In this document: piece by piece, positions 45,233 through 53,120 of the stretch
Position numbering within the stretch: the stretch's first letter is position 1
Layout of the letters: each line of letters opens with the position of its first letter
Source of the DNA: Gemmatimonadota bacterium
GTDB taxonomy: Bacteria; Gemmatimonadota; Gemmatimonadetes; Gemmatimonadales; GWC2-71-9
DNA: 64,000 nucleotides
Assembly: GCA_029262195.1 (NCBI GenBank)
Contig: JAJCZX010000027.1
Span: 192,677 to 256,676, forward strand
Direction: 5' to 3'
Position numbers and translations under genes: made by a program
The notes under the pieces: generated by a model
The model's database searches: none
Told to the model about the DNA's origin: nothing
The model's input: only the letters and a program-made list of their open reading frames with translations

Positions 45233-45778
45233 ATGATATTTCTATCGTCCAGAATTGATGTTGCCAGCATCGCACTCCTTCGCGAAGAGTTTCGAAATGA
45301 AGCGGGGTGCCAGATTGTTCGCGATTCCATCCTGCCCCGAGGACTTGCTGATTGCTATTGTTGCGCGGTCGATGGGCAGCAAGTAGGGTATGGTGGCGTT
45401 TGGAATCAGCATTTCCCGGGTCGAGTTATGGAATTCTATATCCGACCTCAGTTTAGGCACGCGACCCCTGAACTATTTCGCGCATTCGTGATTGCAAGTG
45501 GCGCAGTAGCCATTGAGGCCCAAACTAACATTCCTCTGTCTTACGCCCTCCTCCGAGCACATACGACCGAAGTCGAAAGGGAGAATGTTCTTTTTGGCGA
45601 CGGACCCACCACTGACCTGTCGTGCCCGCAGGTCACTTTTCGGGAGCGGGTAGCTGCTGATTTCGGGCCGGAAGGCGACTGGGTTCAAGGGATCCTATCG
45701 TGCATTGATTGGGGTGGGATGGAGTCCGTAGGCTACATTGTCTCAGGTCAATTGCCCGACACACTGTTAACAAAGTGA
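45233..45778 (+). CDS. GNAT-family N-acetyltransferase (putative)
   Basis: Protein of 181 residues, with GAGGT 4 bases before ATG 45233. The core CAVDGQQVGYGGVWN followed by VMEFYIRPQFR matches strands beta3-beta4 of GNAT acetyltransferases, where a V/I-x-x-x-Y-V-x-P-x-x-R segment binds acetyl-CoA. The later part is divergent and the pantetheine loop Q/R-x-x-G/A is not clear, so an inactive or unusual member is possible. Substrate unknown. It stands alone, 120 bases after the small orphan gene and about 180 bases before a methyltransferase, in a stretch where no gene shares an operon with its neighbour. Confidence 0.6.
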   Translation: MIFLSSRIDVASIALLREEFRNEAGCQIVRDSILPRGLADCYCCAVDGQQVGYGGVWNQHFPGRVMEFYIRPQFRHATPELFRAFVIASGAVAIEAQTNIPLSYALLRAHTTEVERENVLFGDGPTTDLSCPQVTFRERVAADFGPEGDWVQGILSCIDWGGMESVGYIVSGQLPDTLLTK

Positions 45779-45908
45779 TACTGACGCCGCCTTTGAAGGT
45801 GATTGGTTATAGATGTCGGTGAGTTGCCGAGGTACTTATGGTGTGAAGAACCTGGTGACGATAACGGCGCAGTGTGTTGCAATGACGTTAGGCATCAACC
45901 GAGGCAAA

Positions 45909-45945
45909 CGTTGAATTACTCCGATCCGTGGCAATGGGGAATACA
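45909..45945 (+). repeat. Degenerate partial copy of the 44.8 kb gene start
   Basis: TTGAATTACTCCGATCCG then TGGCAATGGGGAA resembles TTGAATAGCTCCGGTCCC then TGGCAATGGCGGAA at 44836-44868, about 80 percent identical over some 33 bases. Translated in the same relative frame both read TLN-x-S-x-PWQW. The copy soon meets a stop, so it looks like a decayed paralogue fragment. Confidence 0.5.
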
Positions 45946-45961
45946 GTGTTGTTAAGGAGCA

Positions 45962-46606
45962 ATGTTCGGAATGAACACTTCGTCTGAAGAAGAGGTCCGC
46001 GACTTATACGAGGAATCGGCGGACTGGTACGCCAAAATGATGGACACAGAGATCGATCTTCCCGTCTACCGTGACTCTTTGGGTCGGCTGTCGGAGCGCA
46101 TCGCCGGTATCCCGGGAGAGTTGATCGACACCTCGTGTGGCTCTGGACATATGTTGTCTTTATATAACGAGACTTTCGATTCCGAACGGCCGCTTTTGGG
46201 CATCGATCTATCGCCACGCATGGTCGGAATTGCAAGTTCAAGGCTCGGCCCGCGCGCAACGGTATTAATTGGGGACATGCGGGACTTGAGCGCTGTCGAG
46301 TCCAAATCCGCAGCGGCTGTTGTGAGTTTTTTTGCTGTCCACCACCTCGGGCCTCCCGACATTCCTTTCACCATTCAAGAATGGCACCGCGTCTTACGAT
46401 CAGGAGGCCAACTGCTAATTGCGGCGTGGGAAGGGGACGGCCCAATCGACTATGGTGACCAATCTGATGTGGTAGCGCTCAGATATGGGAGCGAGGACGT
46501 AGCCAATTGGGTTCGGAATGCGGGTTTCGTTGTAAACCGATGCTTGGTGCAATCGGTTGAGGACATGGAGATGGACGCGATCTATCTGGAGGGGACTAAA
46601 CCTTAG
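45962..46606 (+). CDS. Class I SAM-dependent methyltransferase
   Basis: Methyltransferase of 214 residues, or 211 if ATG 45971 is used; AAGGAG at 45954-45959 is 2 bases before the first ATG and 11 before the second, so neither start is ideal. Motif I is LIDTSCGSGHML (a Ser-Cys variant of the usual GxGxG loop), then GIDLSPRMVGIA with the ribose-binding Asp, DMRDL, and a VLRSGGQLLIAAW motif. The family is broad (small-molecule type 11); no substrate can be named. It has its own leader and no operon partner. Confidence 0.8.
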   Translation: MFGMNTSSEEEVRDLYEESADWYAKMMDTEIDLPVYRDSLGRLSERIAGIPGELIDTSCGSGHMLSLYNETFDSERPLLGIDLSPRMVGIASSRLGPRATVLIGDMRDLSAVESKSAAAVVSFFAVHHLGPPDIPFTIQEWHRVLRSGGQLLIAAWEGDGPIDYGDQSDVVALRYGSEDVANWVRNAGFVVNRCLVQSVEDMEMDAIYLEGTKP

Positions 46607-46675
46607 CTCAGGTGCGGGTCGGACCGCAACGCAGAGCAATCGGGAGGCCGCCGCGGAGGTCCGTTGACGTAGAAT

Positions 46676-46730
46676 CACGGTGAGGCACCGTGTAACTTTA
46701 CGGTGGTGATAACGCTGCTCCTTGCAGCGT
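46676..46730 (+). promoter_or_regulatory. Two tandem hairpins in the leader of the saccharopine-dehydrogenase-like gene
   Basis: CACGGTG-AGG-CACCGTG (46676-46692) is a perfect 7-base-pair stem with a 3-base loop; ACGCTGC-TCCTT-GCAGCGT (46712-46730) is a second perfect 7-base-pair stem with a 5-base loop. They end 23 bases before ATG 46754. No T run follows, so they are not simple terminators. They may be a leader structure, a protein binding site or recombination-site remnants. Confidence 0.45.
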
Positions 46731-46753
46731 GACGTGGAAAGCATGGTGAAGCA

Positions 46754-47836
46754 ATGCGGGTAGCAGTGATTGGAGCCACGGGACAGGCGGGACGTGTGGT
46801 CTGTCGCCTGTTGCAGGATGAAACCGGTATCGATGTGGTCGCCTGTGGCCGCAATGATAGTCGGCTAACAGCTTTGAAAGCCTCTCTCCCCGGCGGTGGA
46901 GAATCGGTAGGGACGGCGACTTTCAACCTTTCCGATCACACCAAGCTGGATTCGGTCCTCGAATCGGCAGATGTAGTGGTGGGAGCGACGAGTAGTTGGC
47001 GCGACGGCCCCCAAATCGCGGAGCGCGCGGCCAGGCACGGAACATCATATCTCGGCATTTACATGTCCACACCCGAAAAATGGAAACAGCTTCGGGCCCT
47101 CCACGACCTGTGCTTAAAGCACGATGTCGCGGTCGTGGACGATGGCGGAGTCCACCCGGGGATGCCCGGTGCGATGATCCGCTTCCTGAATGAAGAATCA
47201 CCGCTGGCGACCGCGTGGGTTGGCGGCAAGTTCGCAGTCAAATGGAGTGCCCTGGAGCTGGCTCCCGAGACGATACTCGACTTCGTGAGCGAACTTCGCT
47301 CAATGAACCCGACGCTCCGCGTTGATGGCGATTGGAAGAGGGGGTACCGACACGGGCGTCGTTTTGATTTCGCGGAGGGGCGTGGTCCAACACCTTGCGT
47401 ACCGATGTGTCTTGAGGAGATCCGTGAAGTAGTCAAGGACTTGCCCGAGCTGAGATCCACGGGCTTTTTCATCGCCGGCTTTGGTCCAATCGTGGATTAC
47501 GTGGTTATGCCGCTGGCGTTGGCACTGGGTCGTCTTAGTCCGAGCACGGCCGCACGGTTGGTCTGGATGGGCCTCCGAAGATTTGCCTCTTCGGAAGAGT
47601 CCGTCGTCCTGGTTTTGGAAGCCACCAATCAGGACGGGCGAGATATTCAGTTGCGTGTGTCACATCATGACGCATACGCCATGACGGCAATTCCAGCCGT
47701 CGCTGCGGTGAAGCAAATGTTCTCGGCGGAGCGACCGGGCGTATGGACACAGGCTGCGTTCGTGAAGCCACTACCCTTTCTGAAAGACACTCAGCAAATG
47801 GGGATCAGCGTTGAACTAGACGGGCATGCCCTTTGA
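46754..47836 (+). CDS. Saccharopine dehydrogenase-like NAD(P)-binding oxidoreductase
   Basis: Protein of 360 residues with an N-terminal Rossmann fold: VAVIGATGQAGRVVC is the GxxGxxG motif and ADVVVGATSSW the strand before the active-site pocket. The middle part (GGVHPGMPGAMIRFL) matches the saccharopine dehydrogenase/trans-enoyl reductase-like group. The rest of the pocket is not diagnostic. Substrate unknown. ATG 46754 has only a weak GGTGAAG ribosome binding site. It is preceded by two hairpins and converges on an SDR gene with no obvious terminator between them. Confidence 0.78.
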   Translation: MRVAVIGATGQAGRVVCRLLQDETGIDVVACGRNDSRLTALKASLPGGGESVGTATFNLSDHTKLDSVLESADVVVGATSSWRDGPQIAERAARHGTSYLGIYMSTPEKWKQLRALHDLCLKHDVAVVDDGGVHPGMPGAMIRFLNEESPLATAWVGGKFAVKWSALELAPETILDFVSELRSMNPTLRVDGDWKRGYRHGRRFDFAEGRGPTPCVPMCLEEIREVVKDLPELRSTGFFIAGFGPIVDYVVMPLALALGRLSPSTAARLVWMGLRRFASSEESVVLVLEATNQDGRDIQLRVSHHDAYAMTAIPAVAAVKQMFSAERPGVWTQAAFVKPLPFLKDTQQMGISVELDGHAL

Positions 47837-47913
47837 CGATCGATCGCAAGCGCACAGACCAGGGTCGACTGTCATCCGGAAAAACAGTGAACCGCCTAAC
47901 CCTCACCGGAGTG

Positions 47914-48822
47914 TCACGCCGTTGCACCAATGAACCCCCTGGTCAGTTCTTCGCTAACATCCCAGAGCCTTCCCGCATCCTCCCTGTTGGTAGCGGCGGG
48001 ACTCGTCCCGACCTTTACTGGATAACCGCGCATCTCTTTAATTCCGTGCGGTCCGTAGTATTCGCCACCCTTGATGCCGGGGTCCGTCGCGGCGCGCAGA
48101 GTCGGCAAGGCGCCCTGTTCCGGTTTCATCGCGAACACCCTATTGCCAATTCTAGCAAGCAAAGAGTTGCGTTGCAGGTCCGTGCCGGTCCAGCCCGGAT
48201 GCGCGGCGGTGGCGATGGTATCGACCTTCGCGTTTTCGAAACGCCGTTGCAATTCAAACGTGAACAACAGATTGGCCAACTTGCTCTGACCGTACGCAGG
48301 CCAGGGACTATACCCACGATCCGCAAAATTGAGATCGGCAAAGTCGATCTCGCCCATCCGATGGGCGGCGCTGGACACGGTTACGACCCGGGCACCTTTG
48401 GTGCCGTGAAGCTTTTCCAGTAGCAGGTTGGTCAACGCGAAGTGTCCGATGTGGTTGACCCCGAACTGCAATTCAAAACCCTGCTTGGTTTTACTCTCCG
48501 GTGGTACCATAACTCCGGCGTTGTTGATCAGAAGGTCGAGCCGTTGGTGTTTGCGGGCGAACTCTTCGGCGAAACCGTTCACTGAGACGAGGTCCGACAG
48601 ATCCAGTACGGCCAGATTTACGGTGCCTGCCGGTTTTTCCGACTTGATGCGTGCGACTGCAGTTTCGCCTTTACTGGAGCTGCGACACGCAAGCGTCACA
48701 TCGGCACCCTTTTTTGCCAACGCCCTCGCAGTTTCGAATCCAATGCCCGAATTGGCGCCAGTCACGAGTGCTACTCTTCCAGTCTGATCGGGGATATCAC
48801 GGGATGTCCATTTAATCTTCAT
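47914..48822 (-). CDS. Short-chain dehydrogenase/reductase (retinol-dehydrogenase-like)
   Basis: Classical SDR of 302 residues. The cofactor motif GANSGIGFETARAL lies near residues 21-34, followed by LACRS, whose Arg points to NADP preference; NNAGVM and the catalytic Ser (VSSAAH) and Tyr-Lys (YGQSKLANLL) are present. The overall layout (WTSRDIPDQTGRVALVTG opening, GTDLQRNSLL late) is that of the widespread light-dependent protochlorophyllide-reductase/retinol-dehydrogenase-like subgroup, whose bacterial substrates are mostly unknown. ATG 48822 has GAGG 6 bases upstream. Confidence 0.9.
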   Translation of the reverse strand: MKIKWTSRDIPDQTGRVALVTGANSGIGFETARALAKKGADVTLACRSSSKGETAVARIKSEKPAGTVNLAVLDLSDLVSVNGFAEEFARKHQRLDLLINNAGVMVPPESKTKQGFELQFGVNHIGHFALTNLLLEKLHGTKGARVVTVSSAAHRMGEIDFADLNFADRGYSPWPAYGQSKLANLLFTFELQRRFENAKVDTIATAAHPGWTGTDLQRNSLLARIGNRVFAMKPEQGALPTLRAATDPGIKGGEYYGPHGIKEMRGYPVKVGTSPAATNREDAGRLWDVSEELTRGFIGATA

Positions 48823-49164
48823 CGGTGGCCTCTTCGTTTGGCTTCATGTGTCGGCGAAACAGTAATGTTGTTTTGGTGTCCGCCGGTTCTGCGCAATGTT
48901 AAAACGGTGACTTCAGTACCGGCAACCCGAAATGTCTCATCCCCCCGGATTACAAGTATGGCTCCGTTGACAAACACCTTCATCCACCGACTCCGTGCCG
49001 CCTGGGACATGCCCGAACGGGAGATCAAGGAAAAAGCCCGCGATGTCGACGACTGGCGCGAAATGCGACAGGTGGACAACTCATCACTTGAACACCCACG
49101 GACCTGACGAAACTCCAGAGGTCAATTTGCACGCTATCATCCTCCGGGTACCTTTAATATCTAC
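48823..49164. other. 342-base intergenic region
   Basis: Between the SDR start and the end of corA. No family was recognised in any frame. A short plus-strand frame at 48960-49109 is listed separately as doubtful. A GCGCAATGTTAAAACGGTG patch and a CCCCCCGG run stand out but form no clear site. Confidence 0.4.
48960..49109 (+). CDS. Possible 49-residue protein
   Basis: Open frame ATG 48960 to TGA, 49 residues, highly charged and predicted helical in its second half (PEREIKEKARDVDDWREM). Third-codon positions are as GC-rich as in neighbouring genes, which is the only support for coding. No good ribosome binding site precedes it and I recognise no family. It may equally be chance. Confidence 0.25.
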
Positions 49165-50238
49165 CTAAAGCCATCCCCGCTTCCTAAAAAACCACAACAT
49201 TCCTCCAGCCAGACACCCCATCACGCCCAATACCACCGGATATCCCCATGGCGAACGTAACTCTGGCATCAGTTCAAAATTCATCCCGTAAACTCCGGCG
49301 ACAAACGTGATCGGAATGAATACCGAGGCGATGATGGTCAATACACGCATTACCTCGTTGGTTCGCATACCGACCGCCGACCGATGCGCTTCAAGAACCG
49401 CATTCAAAGAATCGCGCACGGTGTCAGCTCCTTCGACCACGTGAACTCCGTGCTCCTGCACATCCTGCAAGAAAGGTCGGACCGAATCAGCGATAAGAGT
49501 GGAATCGCAACGAACAAGATTGCCAAGCATGTCTCGGGCTGGGGCAGCAGCTCGTTTCAGAGTCGAAATGGCACGCCGCAGAGGCAAGGTTTCGGCCGCG
49601 ATGTCGGGCATGTTCTGATTCGTCTCCACCCGCTCTTCGAGGTTCACGATCCGATCCTCAACTGCAGCGAGTAATACGAAGCTTTGATCCACCAGAGAAT
49701 CCAGAAGCGCATAGAAAAGGTATGATGCATCGGCCCGGCGGATGCGCCCCCGGTTTGCTTCAATTCGCCCACGCACCGAGTCAAACGCTCCACCACACCT
49801 GCCCTCGCGAAAGGTCACGACAAGATGCTCCCTAAGGAGAAGAGACACCTGGGTTTCGCTAGTTGACAAGGGGTCCTCCGATCCCAGGGACACAAGCCGA
49901 ACAACCGCCAATAGATGGTCTTCCTGTTCCTCCAGCTTAGGTCTTTGAATAGGCGTTCCTATGTCTTCGACGAGAAGCGGATGAATTTCCAGCAGGTTTC
50001 CGAATTCATGCAGAAGGTTGGAATCCCACAGACCGTCGATGTTAATCCATGTTACCCGGTCAGGCTTCACTCGTTGAATAGCATCTGCCGGGGTCGCAAC
50101 GGCGTGCTTTTCGCACACAGTAGCAGAAAACTCAATCACCTCAATCGTGGGTGGGGCCTTGGGACGTTCGTCGGGGTCCGTAATGACTCCCGGCGATAGA
50201 CCACGCTTGCGGCTGAGAATATCAAACACGGAATGCAT
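49165..50238 (-). CDS. corA: CorA family magnesium/divalent cation transporter
   Basis: Pentameric inner-membrane Mg2+ channel of 357 residues. A long cytoplasmic funnel domain (about 1-295) is followed by two C-terminal helices; the signature GMN ends the first (FVAGVYGMNFELMPEL, near residue 322). The second helix ends in a short basic tail (FRKRGWL), as is typical. GGAAG lies 7 bases before ATG 50238. It is divergent from the formylglutamate amidohydrolase gene, whose cluster may need divalent cations only incidentally. Co or Ni transport is possible in this family. Confidence 0.94.
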   Translation of the reverse strand: MHSVFDILSRKRGLSPGVITDPDERPKAPPTIEVIEFSATVCEKHAVATPADAIQRVKPDRVTWINIDGLWDSNLLHEFGNLLEIHPLLVEDIGTPIQRPKLEEQEDHLLAVVRLVSLGSEDPLSTSETQVSLLLREHLVVTFREGRCGGAFDSVRGRIEANRGRIRRADASYLFYALLDSLVDQSFVLLAAVEDRIVNLEERVETNQNMPDIAAETLPLRRAISTLKRAAAPARDMLGNLVRCDSTLIADSVRPFLQDVQEHGVHVVEGADTVRDSLNAVLEAHRSAVGMRTNEVMRVLTIIASVFIPITFVAGVYGMNFELMPELRSPWGYPVVLGVMGCLAGGMLWFFRKRGWL

Positions 50239-50365
50239 GCGTTAACTTCCTAAAGAGATTCGGAAAGATGGAATGGGCACGAAACCACCACAAGGTCCGA
50301 TCTCCGCCGTGGGGTGCCGCCGCACCCCCACACAAGCGGTACCGGCACATTTGGAGCAAACTACG

Positions 50366-51163
50366 ATGTTGCTTGATAAGATCTGGTCAGAAGAAGTCAC
50401 GCCCGCCGAAAGCGACCTACCGGTAATCGCCTTTGCCATCCATGACGGTCATCTGTTGCGCGACGATGTCGTTCCCCACATGGCGCTCGGTGGCGACGAA
50501 AGACGCCGAGAGGAAGACCCTTTCACGGGCGACTGGACAACGATCGCCCCGACTCGCGTGGTTGGCCTCATGTCCCGATTTCAAGTGGACTTGAACCGGC
50601 CTCGGGAAAAATCGGTGTACTTGAAACCCGAAGACGCCTGGGGATTGCAGGTCTGGAAAAACGATCTACCGGATCCGGTCGCAACGAATTCCCTCAAGGA
50701 GTATGACGCTTTTTATAAACGATCCGAGGAAATCCTCTCAGCCTACCAAGAGAGGTTCGGAAAATTCGTTGTTTATGACCTCCACAGCTACAATCATCGG
50801 CGGGACGGGGCCACAGCACCGCCGGCAGATCCTGCTGGCAACCCACAGGTGAACGTTGGCACCGGTACCATGGATCGACAGCGGTGGGCACCCGTAATTG
50901 ATCGGTTTATAACCGACCTGGCGGCTGCGGACTTTCCCGGTGGCAACCTGGATGTCCGAGAAAACGTAAAATTTCAGGGCGGAAATTTTGGAAGATGGGC
51001 CCACTCCAGATTTCCGGAGTCGGCCTGCGTACTGTCAATCGAATTCAAAAAGTTTTTCATGGACGAATGGTCCGGGGACCCCGATCCAACCATGCTTGAT
51101 GCGATACCCCGCGCGCTGGAGTCCACTCTGGCCGGTGTATCCGAGGTGCTGGCGACACTTTGA
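50366..51163 (+). CDS. N-formylglutamate amidohydrolase-family protein
   Basis: Zinc-dependent hydrolase of 265 residues from ATG 50366 (GGAG about 10 bases upstream); a longer frame from 50273 would add a Pro/Arg-rich tail unlike the family. Recognisable parts are AFAIHDGHLLRDD near the start (catalytic His region), SRFQVDLNRP (Arg and Asp of the substrate site) and VVYDLHSYNHRR. The known reaction releases formate from N-formylglutamate, but in this conserved setting, with a QEGLA peptidase and a glutathione-synthetase-like ATP-grasp, the substrate may be another acyl-glutamate or gamma-glutamyl compound. Its stop overlaps the next gene by 4 bases (TTGA). Confidence 0.85.
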   Translation: MLLDKIWSEEVTPAESDLPVIAFAIHDGHLLRDDVVPHMALGGDERRREEDPFTGDWTTIAPTRVVGLMSRFQVDLNRPREKSVYLKPEDAWGLQVWKNDLPDPVATNSLKEYDAFYKRSEEILSAYQERFGKFVVYDLHSYNHRRDGATAPPADPAGNPQVNVGTGTMDRQRWAPVIDRFITDLAAADFPGGNLDVRENVKFQGGNFGRWAHSRFPESACVLSIEFKKFFMDEWSGDPDPTMLDAIPRALESTLAGVSEVLATL

Positions 51164-53085
51164 CCACGGGGACGGTAGCAAAACCGATTAATACCGAAGG
51201 CCTGGTCCGTACAGTGACCACCCGACTCGTGAACAATCAGCGAGTTCGGCGAAAACTGCCGTTGGGTGGACGGATACACATCGATCGGCAATTGCCTTTC
51301 ATATGCGTTTATCGGTTTCTCGGTAGCGAGCCCGACCCTGCCATTATGCGACTTGCTACGAGCGAGGCATCCTATTTGGTCGCATCGGGGATACGATCCC
51401 AACGCAACAGCGTTGACGCGCTCTTGCGAGCTTCAGCGGGAACCCTGAGCGATATTTTCGGTGGTTTCCTGATTGTCGAGATTTCCGAAGGAGAATTCAC
51501 GGACTTGAGCGATCCCGCCAAGGGCGACACCATCCCCTGCGCGTTTCGCGTCGTCGCATCCCGTGACCCTAAACTCGATCAACTTGTTGAAGAATTCGAG
51601 CAGGAACTGGGCCGTATAATCGTGCGAAACCGCCGGTCGATTATTCTGACAACACGAGGCAAACGAGTTAATCCTCGCGGTCTCGCTGAGCTGCCCACCG
51701 ACGTACAGGGCAACGGATCTGACGCTGACCGCCCGCTCGTGGTCGGAGTTGAGATCAACCCGATTCACCGAAATCCTGAGACCCGCGAGATCTACCCGGA
51801 CGTATTGCGAGTTCTTGAACGGCAACTCACGAGGGCGATGCGGCGGGTTTTCCACACCTTTGCACTCCGGCATACCAGTCATTGTCCCCGTCACTATCAC
51901 GGCCTCGGAAGGAGAGCCGTCGTCAAAGCAGTATGGGAAGTCGACAGGAAGCTCGACCGGGTCGGCGCCAATTTCGATTTCATTTTTCAGGTTACGCCCA
52001 TCAACCCGGAAAAAGTATGGCGGAAGTTTTCCCGACAGGGCTGCACAAAGCCTCCGGTTTTCAAATATCGACCGCTCACCTTCGATATAAGTCTCTTGAA
52101 ACGCGAACTTTATTCGATTCCCCTCGAGCGGCTCGAAGACCCCGCGCTGTTTAGGCTCTTCGCCGAGAAACAAACTGAACTGGACCGTATGATGACCATG
52201 CTGAGCGACATGGGGACGTCCCGGTTCGTCCACGGGAGCCTTCAGTTGTACGGAGATTTACAATCGTCCCAAATCGAAATGGCCCTCAGAATTCTTGAAT
52301 CCTTACCCCATCACAGCAGAGACGAATCGCGGGGCGGTTATACGAGGGTCGATGAATTTTCGCGGCTGGCACGCAGAGAGTTGGACAATTACGGTCGCCT
52401 CGTTCCTGAGATGGTCAACAAGTTCGAGGTGCGGAACGATGTCACGGGCTTAATGGTTTCTCGTGGTGTGTTATTGATCGGCAGTGAGATGCAGATACCC
52501 AGTTCTCGAGCTCAAGCGCTTTTACAACATGAAATCGGCACTCACATGGTTACTTTTTACAACGGCAAGGCTCAGCCATTCCAACAACTGCGAGCAGGGT
52601 TGTCCGGTTACGAACCGCTTCAGGAAGGCCTTGCGGTTTTCGCAGAGTATTTGGTTGGCGGGCTTTCACGACCACGTTTGCGGTTGTTGGCTGCGAGAGT
52701 CGTAGCAAGCAAGCTCATGGTGGACGGAGCGACTTTCATGGATACATTCAATGAATTGGCTCGAGAACATGGGTTCGCCCGGCGCACCGCCTTCATGATA
52801 GCAATGAGAATTTACCGCGGCGGAGGTTTGACGAAAGACGCTTCTTACCTCAAAGGGTTAACCGATCTTTTGGGTTTTTTGAAAAACGGCGGAAAAATCG
52901 ATTCTTTATTCGTCGGCAAAATTGCCGCTGAACATGTAGGCGTCATCGACGAACTCCGCTGGAGGGGTGTATTGCGGCCACCTCCGTTGAGACCGCGATA
53001 CCTGGACATGGAAGGGGCGACACAGCGACTAGAGATCGCCTCCAAAGGCGTGACCCCTGCCGAATTGCTTTCGGTACGAATTTAA
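51160..53085 (+). CDS. QEGLA/DUF1704 metallopeptidase (MATCAP-like)
   Basis: Protein of 641 residues of the 'flavohemoglobin expression-modulating QEGLA motif' family, related to eukaryotic MATCAP tyrosine carboxypeptidases. The zinc motif is HEIGTH at about 457-462, with the third ligand expected at Glu in LQEGLAVFAEY (QEGLA at 488-492). The N-terminal 150 residues and the middle part are specific to the bacterial long form. TTG 51160 lies inside the preceding stop, so translation is coupled. With an ATP-grasp ligase and an acyl-glutamate hydrolase in the same transcript, the likely job is removing a C-terminal residue from a tagged peptide or protein; this is inference. Confidence 0.87.
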   Translation: MTTGTVAKPINTEGLVRTVTTRLVNNQRVRRKLPLGGRIHIDRQLPFICVYRFLGSEPDPAIMRLATSEASYLVASGIRSQRNSVDALLRASAGTLSDIFGGFLIVEISEGEFTDLSDPAKGDTIPCAFRVVASRDPKLDQLVEEFEQELGRIIVRNRRSIILTTRGKRVNPRGLAELPTDVQGNGSDADRPLVVGVEINPIHRNPETREIYPDVLRVLERQLTRAMRRVFHTFALRHTSHCPRHYHGLGRRAVVKAVWEVDRKLDRVGANFDFIFQVTPINPEKVWRKFSRQGCTKPPVFKYRPLTFDISLLKRELYSIPLERLEDPALFRLFAEKQTELDRMMTMLSDMGTSRFVHGSLQLYGDLQSSQIEMALRILESLPHHSRDESRGGYTRVDEFSRLARRELDNYGRLVPEMVNKFEVRNDVTGLMVSRGVLLIGSEMQIPSSRAQALLQHEIGTHMVTFYNGKAQPFQQLRAGLSGYEPLQEGLAVFAEYLVGGLSRPRLRLLAARVVASKLMVDGATFMDTFNELAREHGFARRTAFMIAMRIYRGGGLTKDASYLKGLTDLLGFLKNGGKIDSLFVGKIAAEHVGVIDELRWRGVLRPPPLRPRYLDMEGATQRLEIASKGVTPAELLSVRI

Positions 53086-53120
53086 AGCCGGATCTAATTC
53101 CGGCAACAGAAAGGTTCCAG

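Noticed and set aside
45840-45915. attC-like core (ATAACGG ... CGTTAGGC) hinting at an integron cassette
   Set aside because: GTTAGGC fits the conserved right core, but the paired left core GCCTAAC is missing and the inner stem is imperfect; no integrase is present.
48819-49079. Minus-strand frame of 86 codons overlapping the SDR start
   Set aside because: Ser/Arg-rich opening without ribosome binding site or family similarity; likely chance.
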